Positions 23,048 to 32,300 of a stretch of DNA of 64,000 nucleotides are shown here, one piece after another. Both the position numbers and the translations under genes were made by a program. A model generated the notes under the pieces. That model did no database searches, had not been told where the DNA came from, and saw nothing but the letters and a program-made list of their open reading frames with translations. The stretch covers positions 1 to 64,000 of the forward strand of contig CAZLXI010000018.1 in NCBI GenBank assembly GCA_964563435.1, given 5' to 3'. Source of the DNA: Leadbetterella sp964563435 (GTDB taxonomy: Bacteria > Bacteroidota > Bacteroidia > Cytophagales > Spirosomataceae). The stretch's first letter is position 1. Each line of letters opens with the position of its first letter.

Positions 23048-23383
23048 ATGGAAAAAACTATCGGAAAAAACGTAAAATATTTGCGTGAAAAACTGGGTTT
23101 AACTCAGCAATCTCTTGCAGATTTCCTTGGTGTTAGTAGAGAAGAGATAAGTTACTTTGAAACTGGGGCTAGATCCATCCCCACTACATTAATGACTAAG
23201 ATTGCTGATTTGTTTTGTATTGAAGAATATGACTTATACGAAGAAGACAATTCTTTGATTCAAACAAATGTTGCTTTTGCGTTTAGAGCTGGAAGTCTTT
23301 CGGCAGAAGATATAAATACAATAGCATCATTTAAAAAGATTGCTATCAATTATTTAAAAATGCAAAATGCAATAGTAAAATGA
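23048..23383 (+). CDS. XRE-family regulator/antitoxin of the ImmA-PIN operon
   Basis: Residues 1-65 are a standard HTH_XRE (GKNVKYLREKLGLTQQSLADFLGVSREEISYFETG). The C-terminus adds a helical segment (SAEDINTIASFKKIAINYLKM). The gene overlaps the ImmA/IrrE-like peptidase gene by 4 nt. In ICEBs1-type elements an XRE repressor (ImmR) is destroyed by its ImmA partner. In toxin-antitoxin loci the same pair controls a toxin. The palindrome at 22985-23032 is the likely operator. Confidence 0.85.
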   Translation: MEKTIGKNVKYLREKLGLTQQSLADFLGVSREEISYFETGARSIPTTLMTKIADLFCIEEYDLYEEDNSLIQTNVAFAFRAGSLSAEDINTIASFKKIAINYLKMQNAIVK

Positions 23384-24129
23384 GTAGTAATCTTTTATTA
23401 GAGAAGCAAGCGAATGATTTTAGAAAAAAAAATGGAATGGGGTCAAACGACCCTATTCGCTTTAAAAGCTTATTATCAAATCTTAATGTAATCACTATAT
23501 TCAAGAATTTGAGTAGTAATTTCTCTGGAATGGCATTAAAAGTTTCTGACAAAGATATAGCATCTCGATTTATTCTTATAAACTCCTCTCATCCTTTGGG
23601 GAAGCAACATTTTACTATTTGTCATGAGCTTTATCATTTGTATATCCAAAAGGAATTTAATTCTATGGTATGTACAACAGGAGCTTTTAATAAAGGAGAT
23701 AAAGAGGAATACAATGCTGATCTATTCGCCTCCTATTTATTATTGCCGGAAACAGGAATAATGTCTTTAATTCCAGACTATGAACTGTTAGGTAAAGATA
23801 AAGTCTCGCTCAGTACTATTTTGAAGATTGAGCATTATTATTCCTGTTCTAGAGCAGCGCTACTTTATAGACTTAAAGAATTGCTTATAATTACATCGAA
23901 AACTTATGACGCATTTAAAGTTAATGTTCAGAAAGGAGCTATTCAGTATGGATATTCTACAGACTTGTATAATGCAGGAAATCACGATGAAGTAATTGGG
24001 GACTACGGGGTTTTGGCTAGGGATTTATTTGAAAAAGGTGAGATTTCGGAAGCACATTACATTTCACTGTTAAGTGATTGGGGGGTAAACAGCGACCAAC
24101 TAGAAAGGCTTTTCAATGGGAATGAGTAA
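23380..24129 (+). CDS. ImmA/IrrE-family metallopeptidase
   Basis: The HExxH zinc site is visible in FTICHELYHLYI (about residue 85), with a later acidic motif in EYNADLFASYLLLPE that gives the third ligand, as in the family. The N-terminal NDPIRFKSLLSNLNVITIF and the SFSGMALK-like strand are also typical. Such proteins (COG2856) cleave XRE repressors. The C-terminal 80 residues form an extra helical domain. The gene overlaps the XRE gene by 4 nt and the PIN gene by 14 nt, so all three are made together. It may also act on the main repressor at 17324; that is inference. Confidence 0.88.
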   Translation: MSSNLLLEKQANDFRKKNGMGSNDPIRFKSLLSNLNVITIFKNLSSNFSGMALKVSDKDIASRFILINSSHPLGKQHFTICHELYHLYIQKEFNSMVCTTGAFNKGDKEEYNADLFASYLLLPETGIMSLIPDYELLGKDKVSLSTILKIEHYYSCSRAALLYRLKELLIITSKTYDAFKVNVQKGAIQYGYSTDLYNAGNHDEVIGDYGVLARDLFEKGEISEAHYISLLSDWGVNSDQLERLFNGNE

Positions 24130-24637
24130 TAAAAAGTTAATATTAATAGATGCAGATGTTGTTTCTCACTTTATTTCTGCTGGGAAAATCCTGCTTATTG
24201 GTAAAATATTTCATCATAAACTAAAAATATTAGATAAAGTATATTCTGAATTAGAACGACATCGAAGCCGAAGAGTAGAAGTTGACAATTTGTTAAATCT
24301 TAGGATTCTTGAAATTCACAATTTTCCTGAAGAAAACTCCGAAATAAAAAAAGAATATTTTTACCTTAAAAATAAGTTGTTTAAGGGAGAAGGAGAGAGT
24401 GCAACTTTGGCTGTTGCAAGATATAGCAATACAATTGTTGCCAGCAGTAATACTAAAGACATTAAGGGTTACTGCGATCTACATCAAATAGAATATCTCA
24501 CTACATTAGACTTCTTATGTGAGGCAAAAAGAATTGGGTTATTTACTCAAGCAGATTGCATAGAATTTGTTGAATCTGTTTGGGAAAAAGGTAGCTATCT
24601 TTCAGTAAAATCTTTCACCGAATATAAATGTAATTAG
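24116..24637 (+). CDS. PIN-domain-like putative nuclease toxin, 173 aa
   Basis: LILIDADVVSHFIS at the N-terminus gives the first acidic residues of a PIN-like fold, GEGESATLAVARYS the central acidic motif (E-x-E-S-A-x-L), and VASSNTKDIKGYCDLHQI then YLTTLDFL the last acidic group. This matches PIN-like proteins of the COG2405/DUF4411 type, which occur next to XRE-ImmA pairs. Most PIN toxins cut RNA. ATG 24116 or 24122 is the start. It overlaps the ImmA-like gene and is the likely effector of the three-gene system. Confidence 0.7.
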   Translation: MGMSNKKLILIDADVVSHFISAGKILLIGKIFHHKLKILDKVYSELERHRSRRVEVDNLLNLRILEIHNFPEENSEIKKEYFYLKNKLFKGEGESATLAVARYSNTIVASSNTKDIKGYCDLHQIEYLTTLDFLCEAKRIGLFTQADCIEFVESVWEKGSYLSVKSFTEYKCN

Positions 24638-24725
24638 GGAAGATTGTACTAAATGTCAGCCAGGGGCTAAGTGAGAAGTTTTTCTTAATTTGATATACTT
24701 CAAAATCCACTATAAAAACCAAAAT

Positions 24726-24744
24726 TTGTACCCTATTTGTACCT
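24726..24744. promoter_or_regulatory. Right integrase arm-type sites
   Basis: TTGTACCC (24726-24733) and TTGTACCT (24737-24744) repeat the left-end motif, 38-56 bp from the right core. The spacing of 11 bp between starts is the same as for 142 and 153. Confidence 0.5.
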
Positions 24745-24781
24745 AAAAATCATAAACAACTGGTAATCAATACCTATTACT

Positions 24782-24800
24782 TTTTGTATCGGAAAGTAAC
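24782..24800. repeat. attR core, 19-bp direct repeat
   Basis: The sequence equals 2-20. It ends directly before the reverse-complemented stop codon (24801-24803) of the host PD40 gene, so insertion left that gene intact but replaced its downstream DNA. Confidence 0.75.
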
Positions 24801-25715
24801 TCATTTAATCTTAAGTTTTGTCTTATAAATTTTACTCAACCCATTTTCGCTGCCTGAGATATATTTTTGAAAATCTTTCAGATCCTTAAACTTCCCGGGT
24901 GAGAGATTGTTTCTCCGGCTGGTAAAATAAAGCATCTCCGTCCGGCTGTCATAAAAAGGACAATATTCCATATACCGGGTATTGATATTATTGCCCAGGT
25001 TTTGAGCGGTTTGCCATTCTCCTTTTTCATCTTTTCTCGACATGTATAAATCTCCGCTTCCGAAACCTCCTTCTGCATTGTACCTGGTATAGATCAACAT
25101 ACTTTCATCTCCGGAAATGAATGCATTAAATTCATACCCCTCGCTATTAATATTTTTATTGAGCAGAACAGGACTGGAGTATTCTTTTCCATTCCACTCA
25201 CAGTAATAGATATCGTCTTTCCCTAAACCTGATTTTGCTTCCATGGTAAAATACAGGTTGTTATTGTCTGCAAGGGTTGGATAAAACTCATCATTTTCAC
25301 TGTTTACCGAGGGTCCCATATTGATGGGTTCAGACCATTTACTCTTCTTATCTTTTCTTTCCACATACCAGATGTCAAAATCACTTTTAAGCGTTCCGGA
25401 TTCAGTTTTAGGTCTGTCAGACGCAAAATAAAGCCTTCTGCCATCCCTTGATAAAAAAGGTTCCAGATAGGAATAACCGTCGCAGAAGGAGAGTAACTTT
25501 GGATCTTCCCATTTTTTATTTTTAACACATACAATCTGGGACAGATCCTGACCAGGGCTTTGAATAGTAAAATAGGCTTCATCTTCATTGGGTGAAATAC
25601 AAAAGTCCCGTATATTTTGAAACTTATTTAAATCAGGACTAACTACTTCTATGTTTTGTCCATATACCGATTTTGAAATAAAGATTGTAAGTATTAAGAT
25701 CGCTGGTATTTTCAT
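24801..25715 (-). CDS. Secreted PD40/TolB-like beta-propeller protein
   Basis: From ATG 25715 the protein (304 aa) starts with the signal peptide MKIPAILILTIFISKSVYGQ; ATG 25751 would add 12 polar residues before it and is less likely. Repeated PD40-like blades are visible: YLEPFLSRDGRRLYFASDR, DEFYPTLADNNNLYFT, YEFNAFISGDESMLIYTR and YCPFYDSRTEMLYFTSRR. Such propellers usually bind or sense glycans or peptides in the periplasm. It is the first host gene after the element and its 3' end is the insertion point. Catalytic activity is not indicated. Confidence 0.75.
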   Translation of the reverse strand: MKIPAILILTIFISKSVYGQNIEVVSPDLNKFQNIRDFCISPNEDEAYFTIQSPGQDLSQIVCVKNKKWEDPKLLSFCDGYSYLEPFLSRDGRRLYFASDRPKTESGTLKSDFDIWYVERKDKKSKWSEPINMGPSVNSENDEFYPTLADNNNLYFTMEAKSGLGKDDIYYCEWNGKEYSSPVLLNKNINSEGYEFNAFISGDESMLIYTRYNAEGGFGSGDLYMSRKDEKGEWQTAQNLGNNINTRYMEYCPFYDSRTEMLYFTSRRNNLSPGKFKDLKDFQKYISGSENGLSKIYKTKLKIK

Positions 25716-25995
25716 CTGTATAAATTTGCTATCAGTCTTCCGTTGTTTCATTACATTTTAAAATAGCTTAATAGGAATTTGTGGGTACGGGCAAATATCG
25801 ACATTTTATTTCATGAAAGCCTAAAAACTTGTCATGGTCGAAACCGACAGGCTTGGTTTTTGCGCATTTAAAGTAAATCATTAAAGAGGGTTCATGCACC
25901 TTACCAGCCCGTAAAGTACTCTTTTCGTCGAGCTGTGTAAACCGGATGTCAGCCAGCCCTGAAGGGGAAGGACCTGCCCAGCGGAAATGTGTATT

Positions 25996-27228
25996 TCACT
26001 CTACCCCATATAAAAGCCGCCACCGATCAGATATATCCTGCCGACCGTGTTTTCTCAGCAGGTCGCGATAGGTATGCCGGGTAGGATCCATATCGAGGAT
26101 TCGGATAAGGTCGTTGCAGACATCCTGTAGTTCGTCTTCCCATCCGCTGATCTGCTGGTATGGCCAGCTACTTACATCCCTGCCCAAAAATGAGGTCAGG
26201 TAATCCATTGCTTTATAGATTGACCTCCCATCTGCCGATTCGCTGTTCAGCAGATCGATCCCCAGCCTTTTGGCGACCGCGCAGACATCGATCATATGGC
26301 TCAGGTTGTACTGTGAATAATGGTAAGCAAGGGTACGCCATAGTTCGTTAGGCTGTTTTCCGTCCGGCTCGATCTGGGCAAATATTCTTTTTCGGGGGAA
26401 ATCCCGGATGATGTCTCCGGCTGCTTTTTCATTTCCGGAAAACAGGTGGTAGGAGATCAGTTGCGCATCGTAAGCTGTGGAATGGTTGTTTTTAGCGACG
26501 TTTTCCATTTTGCCCTGCCTGCTCGTCTGAAACCAGATGGCAAAGTCAGCAAACCACTGTCTCAGCGCTTCCTGGTCTTGCAGGGTATAACCGGGCGATC
26601 CGTTCAGTAATTGTATACTGTTCAGCATATCCACAAACGAATAACTGTCGATAAGACCTTCCGGCCGACCCTTTGAATCGTTCCTCCCGGGGATGAATTG
26701 AGCGTACTCCAGGTGGGGATTCATACGGGTATCCCGGTCTACAAACCAGCCCCGGAGGATTCCGACAGCTTTTCGGGCGTATTTTTCCTCTCCGCTGTAG
26801 AAGTAGGCAAGGGACAAGGTGTTTACAGCCGAACACATATTGCCAAGTGTATTCCGGTCGTAGTGATTAAGTTCTGGATTAGACTGGCCATCTTTGTATA
26901 TGTAGGGCAGCGCATCGGGGGTATCCGGGTTGGGCCACCAATAACGGCTCAGGCTGACGTAATCATGCTTATCTCCACTGGGCGCTATCCCTTCTTTTTG
27001 AGTCACGGAATAGGTGTTCCTGTTGAGTTCCTCATCCGCCTGCGAAAGCAGCGTCTTATACGCGGTGGCATACTTAAATGAGGCTAACCGGTTTTTAATG
27101 GTATGCATTTTCTGCACATCCCATAACCATTGGGCTTGCAGGTTATTCGTTATTGTGGATACAAGTAAAAGGATTATGCAGATTTTCCTTGGGGGACCTA
27201 TCTTTAATTTTTTATGATCGAAACTCAT
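25996..27228 (-). CDS. Alginate lyase family protein (PL5-like fold)
   Basis: The 410-aa protein has a signal peptide (cleavage near NLQAQ). YWWPNPDTPDALPYIYKDG, GRPEGLIDSYSF and NVAKNNHSTAYDAQLISYHL match the alginate_lyase domain (PF05426) with its conserved Asn-Asn-His. These enzymes have an (alpha/alpha)-barrel and cut uronate polymers by beta-elimination. Located beside a GH88 unsaturated uronyl hydrolase locus, it may supply its substrates. Many members of the family are not alginate-specific, so the target is open. Confidence 0.85.
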   Translation of the reverse strand: MSFDHKKLKIGPPRKICIILLLVSTITNNLQAQWLWDVQKMHTIKNRLASFKYATAYKTLLSQADEELNRNTYSVTQKEGIAPSGDKHDYVSLSRYWWPNPDTPDALPYIYKDGQSNPELNHYDRNTLGNMCSAVNTLSLAYFYSGEEKYARKAVGILRGWFVDRDTRMNPHLEYAQFIPGRNDSKGRPEGLIDSYSFVDMLNSIQLLNGSPGYTLQDQEALRQWFADFAIWFQTSRQGKMENVAKNNHSTAYDAQLISYHLFSGNEKAAGDIIRDFPRKRIFAQIEPDGKQPNELWRTLAYHYSQYNLSHMIDVCAVAKRLGIDLLNSESADGRSIYKAMDYLTSFLGRDVSSWPYQQISGWEDELQDVCNDLIRILDMDPTRHTYRDLLRKHGRQDISDRWRLLYGVE

Positions 27229-27265
27229 TGTTTTTTATTTTTTCGGGAATAGACCGCTTATTCTG

Positions 27266-27273
27266 CAAAGATA
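27266..27273 (-). promoter_or_regulatory. Predicted -7 element of the alginate-lyase-family gene
   Basis: The minus strand reads TATCTTTG (27273-27266), an exact TAnnTTTG, 38 bp before the ATG at 27228. No good -33 TTG is present at the normal distance. Confidence 0.4.
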
Positions 27274-27370
27274 TCGGGTGGGTCCTGTCGCGTAGGGGCA
27301 ATTATCGTTTACTTTAGTAGTAAAAATCGTTCAACTATCCTTCCTGACGTTTTCTATGGGGTATGAATCT

Positions 27371-27378
27371 TATATTTG
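27371..27378 (+). promoter_or_regulatory. Predicted -7 element of the ThuA-like gene
   Basis: TATATTTG is an exact TAnnTTTG, 57 bp before ATG 27435. The -33 region is weak. Confidence 0.4.
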
Positions 27379-27434
27379 TCACATGCCTTGTTGAGGAATG
27401 CTATAAACCGATTTACATATAAACCTGTTAAAAA

Positions 27435-28217
27435 ATGAAACATTACTACTTATTGCTGCTTTTCCTGGTGCTTACGGGCCCAAAAGCAAGCCAGGCACAG
27501 TTTCCTCGTTTTAAAGTACTTGCTTTTTATAATAAGCAGGTGGAACGCGCCCATGTGGATTTTGCTCATGATGCGATCCGCTTTTTCAAAGATCTCACGA
27601 TCGGTAATGGCTTTGTGTTTGACACTACCAGTAATATGGCCGACCTGAATGAGGTAAAACTACGCGACTACCAACTGGTGATGATGCTGAATGACGTGGT
27701 GCATAACCCGGCACAGCGGCATGCCTTTCAACAATACATGGAAAACGGCGGGGGATGGTATGGTTTCCATGTGGCGGCTTACAACGACCGCCAGACGAAC
27801 TGGCCCTGGTTTGTGGATTTTCTCGGTGGAGCCGTGTTTCACCGTAATAACTGGCCACCCATGCCGGCAAAGCTGGTGGTGGAGACCCACGGGCACCCCA
27901 TCACCAAAGGGCTTCCGTCCTCGTTTATCGCGCCCATCAACGAATGGTACCAATGGAAACCCAGCCCTCGCGAGCGCAGTAATATACAGGTATTACTCTC
28001 CCTGGCGCCGGAAAACTACCCGTTCGGCCTGAAAGACATCATCCCAGGCGGAGATACCCCTGTAGTATGGACCAACACAAATTACCGGATGATCTATCTC
28101 AATATGGGGCATGGCGGCAATATTTTCAGTGACGCCACGCAAAATAAACTGTTTATCGATGCCCTGCGCTGGGTGATCGCAAGTGATAAAAAAGGGAATG
28201 TGTTCGGAGATAAATAA
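27435..28217 (+). CDS. Secreted ThuA-domain protein
   Basis: MKHYYLLLLFLVLTGPKASQAQ is a signal peptide. The rest is a ThuA-like class I glutamine-amidotransferase-fold domain: FKVLAFYNKQVERAHVDF, DYQLVMMLNDVVHNP, YMENGGGWYGFHVAAY, VETHGHPITKGLPSS, PVVWTNTNYRMIYLNMGHGG. The domain is common in Bacteroidota and Planctomycetes sugar loci; ThuA of rhizobia takes part in trehalose use, while secreted members have no fixed reaction. It is divergent from the alginate-lyase-family gene and convergent with the GH20-like gene. Confidence 0.85.
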   Translation: MKHYYLLLLFLVLTGPKASQAQFPRFKVLAFYNKQVERAHVDFAHDAIRFFKDLTIGNGFVFDTTSNMADLNEVKLRDYQLVMMLNDVVHNPAQRHAFQQYMENGGGWYGFHVAAYNDRQTNWPWFVDFLGGAVFHRNNWPPMPAKLVVETHGHPITKGLPSSFIAPINEWYQWKPSPRERSNIQVLLSLAPENYPFGLKDIIPGGDTPVVWTNTNYRMIYLNMGHGGNIFSDATQNKLFIDALRWVIASDKKGNVFGDK

Positions 28218-28219
28218 TC

Positions 28220-28241
28220 CGGGATTGCAGCTGCAATCCCG
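28220..28241. terminator. Bidirectional terminator, 22-bp perfect palindrome
   Basis: Two 11-bp arms (CGGGATTGCAG and its complement) meet without a spacer between the convergent stop codons at 28217 and 28256. It likely stops both transcripts. Confidence 0.65.
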
Positions 28242-28255
28242 TCATGTATAAAGAG

Positions 28256-29335
28256 CTACTTCTTACCCCATTCCGAAGCAAGCGCCTTAAAGCAGGCGGC
28301 TTCACTTTCTGGTGAGGCCTCTTTCCTGCCGTAAAATTCATCCAGGAAAGAGCCTGCACCCGCCCAAACGGTCTGCATCATGCCCTGATAACGGGGCGCC
28401 AGCTCTTTGGTAGACTGTTGCTGAAACTGAAGCATGTCTTGAAGCTGCCTGATCGCCACATCCCCCTTTTTCCACGGGCAGGTAATCACAGAGAAGCCTT
28501 TCATGGCGAAATACACAGCGGTTTGCAAAGGCCGTTGATAGTGCCAGTCACAGATCATCACATCCTTGTTAATAAGATCAATGGCGCGATGGGTATTGTT
28601 CATGCTCGCTTCCCACATCCCAATGCCGGTGGTCTTGCCATCGATGAGGCGGTCGCCCCAGATCCACAGCTGACGATTGCCTAAGGCCAGATGGTTCGCA
28701 ATTTTATTGATCTCCCCGGCATATAGCTCAGCTTTGTCTCTTCCTGCGCAGCGCCCGCAACTGTCGTGACCGATATAAAACACTTCATCCATACCGGCAT
28801 GGAAAGCGTCGGCTTCAAAAACTTCGCAGATTTCGTCCACCAGGTCGAAAACCACGCCGTGTACTTCCGGATGCAGGGGACAATAGCTCTTGCAGTATAA
28901 ACCATCGGCATTCGGCCACTTGTATTGTTCCGGCATTTGCACATGGGGCGTTTCATCAAATTGCGGATACACCTGTAGCAGTTTGCCTGTCCGGCCGGCC
29001 CAGGACTGGTGACCCAGCAGGTTGATCTGTGGGATGAGCCGGATGTCGTGTTTCCGGCAGATGGCCACCAGTTGCTTGACCTCCGCTTTTGACAATGCTC
29101 CTGCATCGACCAGTTCCGGCCGGCTTTCGAACTGGTAATGATGGTCGACACGGAGCACCAGGGTATTGACACCGCGTGGTGCCAGTTCTTCGTCGATAAA
29201 ACGGATGAATTCCGGTAACCTGTCAGGGCCCGGCGCCGCGATACAGAATCCGCGAACAGGTAACGTGTCATTAGCTCCTGCCGATGGAAAGAGGGAAAAA
29301 ATGAAAAGGCTAAGAAGGACGAATCGTGTCTTCAT
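28256..29335 (-). CDS. Secreted GH20-like glycoside hydrolase
   Basis: From ATG 29335 the protein (359 aa) has the signal peptide MKTRFVLLSLFIFSLFPSAGA; ATG 29386 is less likely. The barrel pattern of family 20 is visible: NTLVLRVDHHYQFESRPEL, HDIRLIPQINLLGHQSW and AFHAGMDEVFYIG, with the catalytic Asp-Glu pair D183-E184. It lacks the extra N-terminal domain of classical hexosaminidases and is short, so it may be a divergent member. The start lies 26 bp inside the end of the sensor gene, so both are in one operon. Confidence 0.75.
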   Translation of the reverse strand: MKTRFVLLSLFIFSLFPSAGANDTLPVRGFCIAAPGPDRLPEFIRFIDEELAPRGVNTLVLRVDHHYQFESRPELVDAGALSKAEVKQLVAICRKHDIRLIPQINLLGHQSWAGRTGKLLQVYPQFDETPHVQMPEQYKWPNADGLYCKSYCPLHPEVHGVVFDLVDEICEVFEADAFHAGMDEVFYIGHDSCGRCAGRDKAELYAGEINKIANHLALGNRQLWIWGDRLIDGKTTGIGMWEASMNNTHRAIDLINKDVMICDWHYQRPLQTAVYFAMKGFSVITCPWKKGDVAIRQLQDMLQFQQQSTKELAPRYQGMMQTVWAGAGSFLDEFYGRKEASPESEAACFKALASEWGKK

Positions 29336-32300
29336 GGGAAAAAGAATTAAATTTATCGGTAATAATTTCTGCCTGCTCAATAACATTCAGTGAGAGATAT
29401 TCACTGGGCGACTTTCCAAAATAATTTTTGAACGACTTGCTGAAATACTTAGGGTCACTGAACCCGATCTGGTAGGCCACCTGGCTGACCTGTGTATGGC
29501 CCTGGGCAAGGAGTTGAGCTGCTTTTTTTAGCCGTAGAATATTGATGAGCTCGATTACGCTTAAGTCGGTCAGCTGCTTCAATTTCCTGTAAAGTACCGG
29601 CCGGCTCATGCTAAGCTCCCTGGCCAGTACGTTAACATTGAAATGCACCTCCGCGAGGTTATCCTCAATCAGCCGGATGACCTTATGCAGGAACTGCTGA
29701 TCGGCGTCCGATTCACCGGAGTCCTGCTGAGGGGTGAGCACATAATCGCGGATAAACTTTTTGCGGAAACGTTCACGGGCCGCTAAAATGTTTCGTATTT
29801 TGAGCGAAAGGACCTCCGGGTGGAAGGGCTTGGTCAGGTAGTCATCACTGCCCGATTGCAGGCCTTCAATAACGCTCTCCATGGCTGTACGCGCCGTGAG
29901 CAACAATACAGGAATGTGGTTGGTATCCAGCGTTTGTTTGATGTTTTTCAGCAGCGATATACCGTCGGCCACGGGCATCATAATATCGGTAACGACCAGA
30001 TCGGGTAAATGCAACCTGACCATCTCCCAACCCTCCTGCCCGTCGGACGCTTCCAATATCGTATAGTCGCCGGGCAGGCTCTGGGTAATGAACTTTCGTA
30101 TCTCTTCATGGTCTTCCACTACAAGAATAAGCGGTCGGTTGAACGTATTTCCGCTATTCAGCGGGGTATTTACAGGGTAGCCAGCCTCATCCGGATCGTC
30201 CGCCACCGGCTCCTCCATTCTGTTTTGCGCTTCCTCTTTTTCGGAGCGGGCCATATCCTCAGGTTTTAAATGCACACTCCCCAGGGGCAGTTCCACCGTG
30301 AAACAGGTATAGGTGGGTCTTTCATCGCCATCGTAGCTTTCCACATCGATTTTTCCGCCATGCATTTCCGTCAGGTTTTTGGCTAAGGCCAGGCCTATCC
30401 CTGAACCCAGATTTCCCCTCTTTTTTTCGTGCCCGGCCTGGAGCTGGTAGAAAAATTCAAAGATGGAAGACAACTTGTCGCCGGGGATCCCCTTGCCGTT
30501 GTCCCATACGCGAATGACCACAGACCCCCGCGGGTAGTTAACGGAAGGTTTCATCTTTTCAACTATCAATTTCACACTGCCTGCCACAGGAACAAATTTG
30601 AATGCGTTGGAAAGCAGGTTGTAGATCACTTTTTCCAACTGGTCGGTGTCAAACCATACCTCAATGATTCCTGCAGGTTTATGGTATTGAAAACGGATTT
30701 GCTGCTCTTTGGCATAAGTAGTGAATTCCGCAGCGATCCGGTCAATAAACGTCACGAGGTCCCCGGCGGTTACCGCCAGCTGAAAATTCCCGCTTTCCTG
30801 CTTCCTGAAGTCAAGCAGCTGATTCACCAGATTGAGAAGTCGTAAAGAATTGTTTTTCACTGTCGCCATCATGGTCCGGGCGCTTTCGTCCAGATTCATG
30901 TGGGTGAGCAGGTGCTGCACAGGTGCCAGGATAAGTGTGAGCGGAGTACGAAACTCATGGGAGATACTGGTGAAAAAGTTAAGCTTGATCTCATTGATCT
31001 CTCTTTGTCTTTCATTTTCGAGGTGTTCCAGTTGCAGCTCGTGCTCCAGCCCGCTCCTGATTTTGGTAAACCGGATGATCATATAGACGCTTGCCGCAAT
31101 CAAAGCAAGGTAAATGGTATAAGCCCACCAGGTTTTCCAGGGTGGCGGCAGGATCCTGATGGTCAGCGTAGCAGGCACCTCGTTCCAGATGCCGTCATTG
31201 CTCGACCCTTTGGCCAGCAGCGTGTAGGTACCCGCATGCAGGTTGGTGTAGGTGGCCGAGGGCATGTTTACGTAGTTCCACTGATTTTCCAGGCCCGCCA
31301 GGCGATAGGCATATTTATTCTTTTCCGGCAATACAAAATTGATCGCTGAGAATTCGATGGTGAAAATATTCTGTTTATGTGTAAGCACAATGGTATCCGT
31401 GACGAAAATAGGTTTCTCCAAAACATGCTTTTTGCCGGGAACCACGGGTTCGTTAAACAGCCGGAAATCGGTGAATACGATCGGAGGCACGTAGTTACTT
31501 GCACTGAAATTCCGGGGATAAAAAGAAGTGAGGCCATGTGTGCCGCCGAAAATCAACTGGCCATCGCCGGCCTTGCAATAGGCCCCGATAGAAAATTCGT
31601 TGCCTCCGATACCGTCTTTGATATTGTAAGACCGGACGCTGCCCGATTCGGGATCAAAACTACAGATACCGTTGTTGGTGCTGAGCCAAAGCTTTTGCTG
31701 ATCTTCCAATATGCCGAAGACGTTATTGCCGGGCAGCCCGTCGCGCTCGCTGAAACGGCTGAACGATCCCGTGTCAGGATGGTATTGGTTCAACCCGTCT
31801 TTGTATGTGCCTAACCATACCCGGTTGCGGCTGTCTTCAAAGATACTGATAACGACATTTCCGCTGATGCTGTTGGGATTGTCTGCTGAGTAGCGAAAGA
31901 CCTCGAAATGGTCTGTGCCCGGACGTTTGAGGTTCAATCCGTCTTCGGTACCCACCCAAATGTTGCCCCGGCTATCGATGAAAACCGTGCGCACCAGATC
32001 CGAGCTGATGTGGTAACGGCCCGTTTTGCCTGCCCGGTAGCTTTCGAAATGCATCTCACGGCCGGGCTTTTTAAGATTCAGGCCGCCGCCATACGTGCCA
32101 AACCACATATTTCCCTGCCTGTCTTCTTTGATGGAATACACGTTGTTATGGGATAAGGAATGGGATACAGACGGGTCATGCCTGAAGTGCTGGAAGCTGT
32201 GGCTCCCCTTCCTCAACAGGTTCAGCCCGCCATGATAGGTACCTATCCAAAGATCGTCCCGCTGATCAAGATGGAGTGATTTGACGTGGTTGTGGCTGAG

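Larger units (their letters stand above)
2..24800 (+). mobile_element. Integrated phage-derived element or satellite, about 24.8 kb
   Basis: The segment is flanked by an identical 19-bp repeat, TTTTGTATCGGAAAGTAAC, at 2-20 and 24782-24800. A tyrosine integrase lies next to the left repeat, and TTGTACC-type sites, probably integrase arm sites, lie near both ends. Inside are a phage-type replication module, a tape measure protein, a repressor with a divergent operator region, toxin-antitoxin genes and secreted-protein cargo. Terminase, portal, capsid, protease and lysis genes are absent. The right repeat touches the stop codon of a host PD40 gene. The left repeat sits at the very start of the window, so a longer repeat or a further-left boundary cannot be excluded. 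Satellite, remnant prophage and integrative element remain open alternatives. Confidence 0.8.

Noticed and set aside
2..24800. Complete tailed prophage
   Set aside because: No terminase, portal, capsid, protease or lysis gene is present and all large gaps are accounted for.
24782..24800. tRNA gene as attachment site
   Set aside because: No cloverleaf or CCA end can be formed at either junction; the site abuts a protein gene instead.
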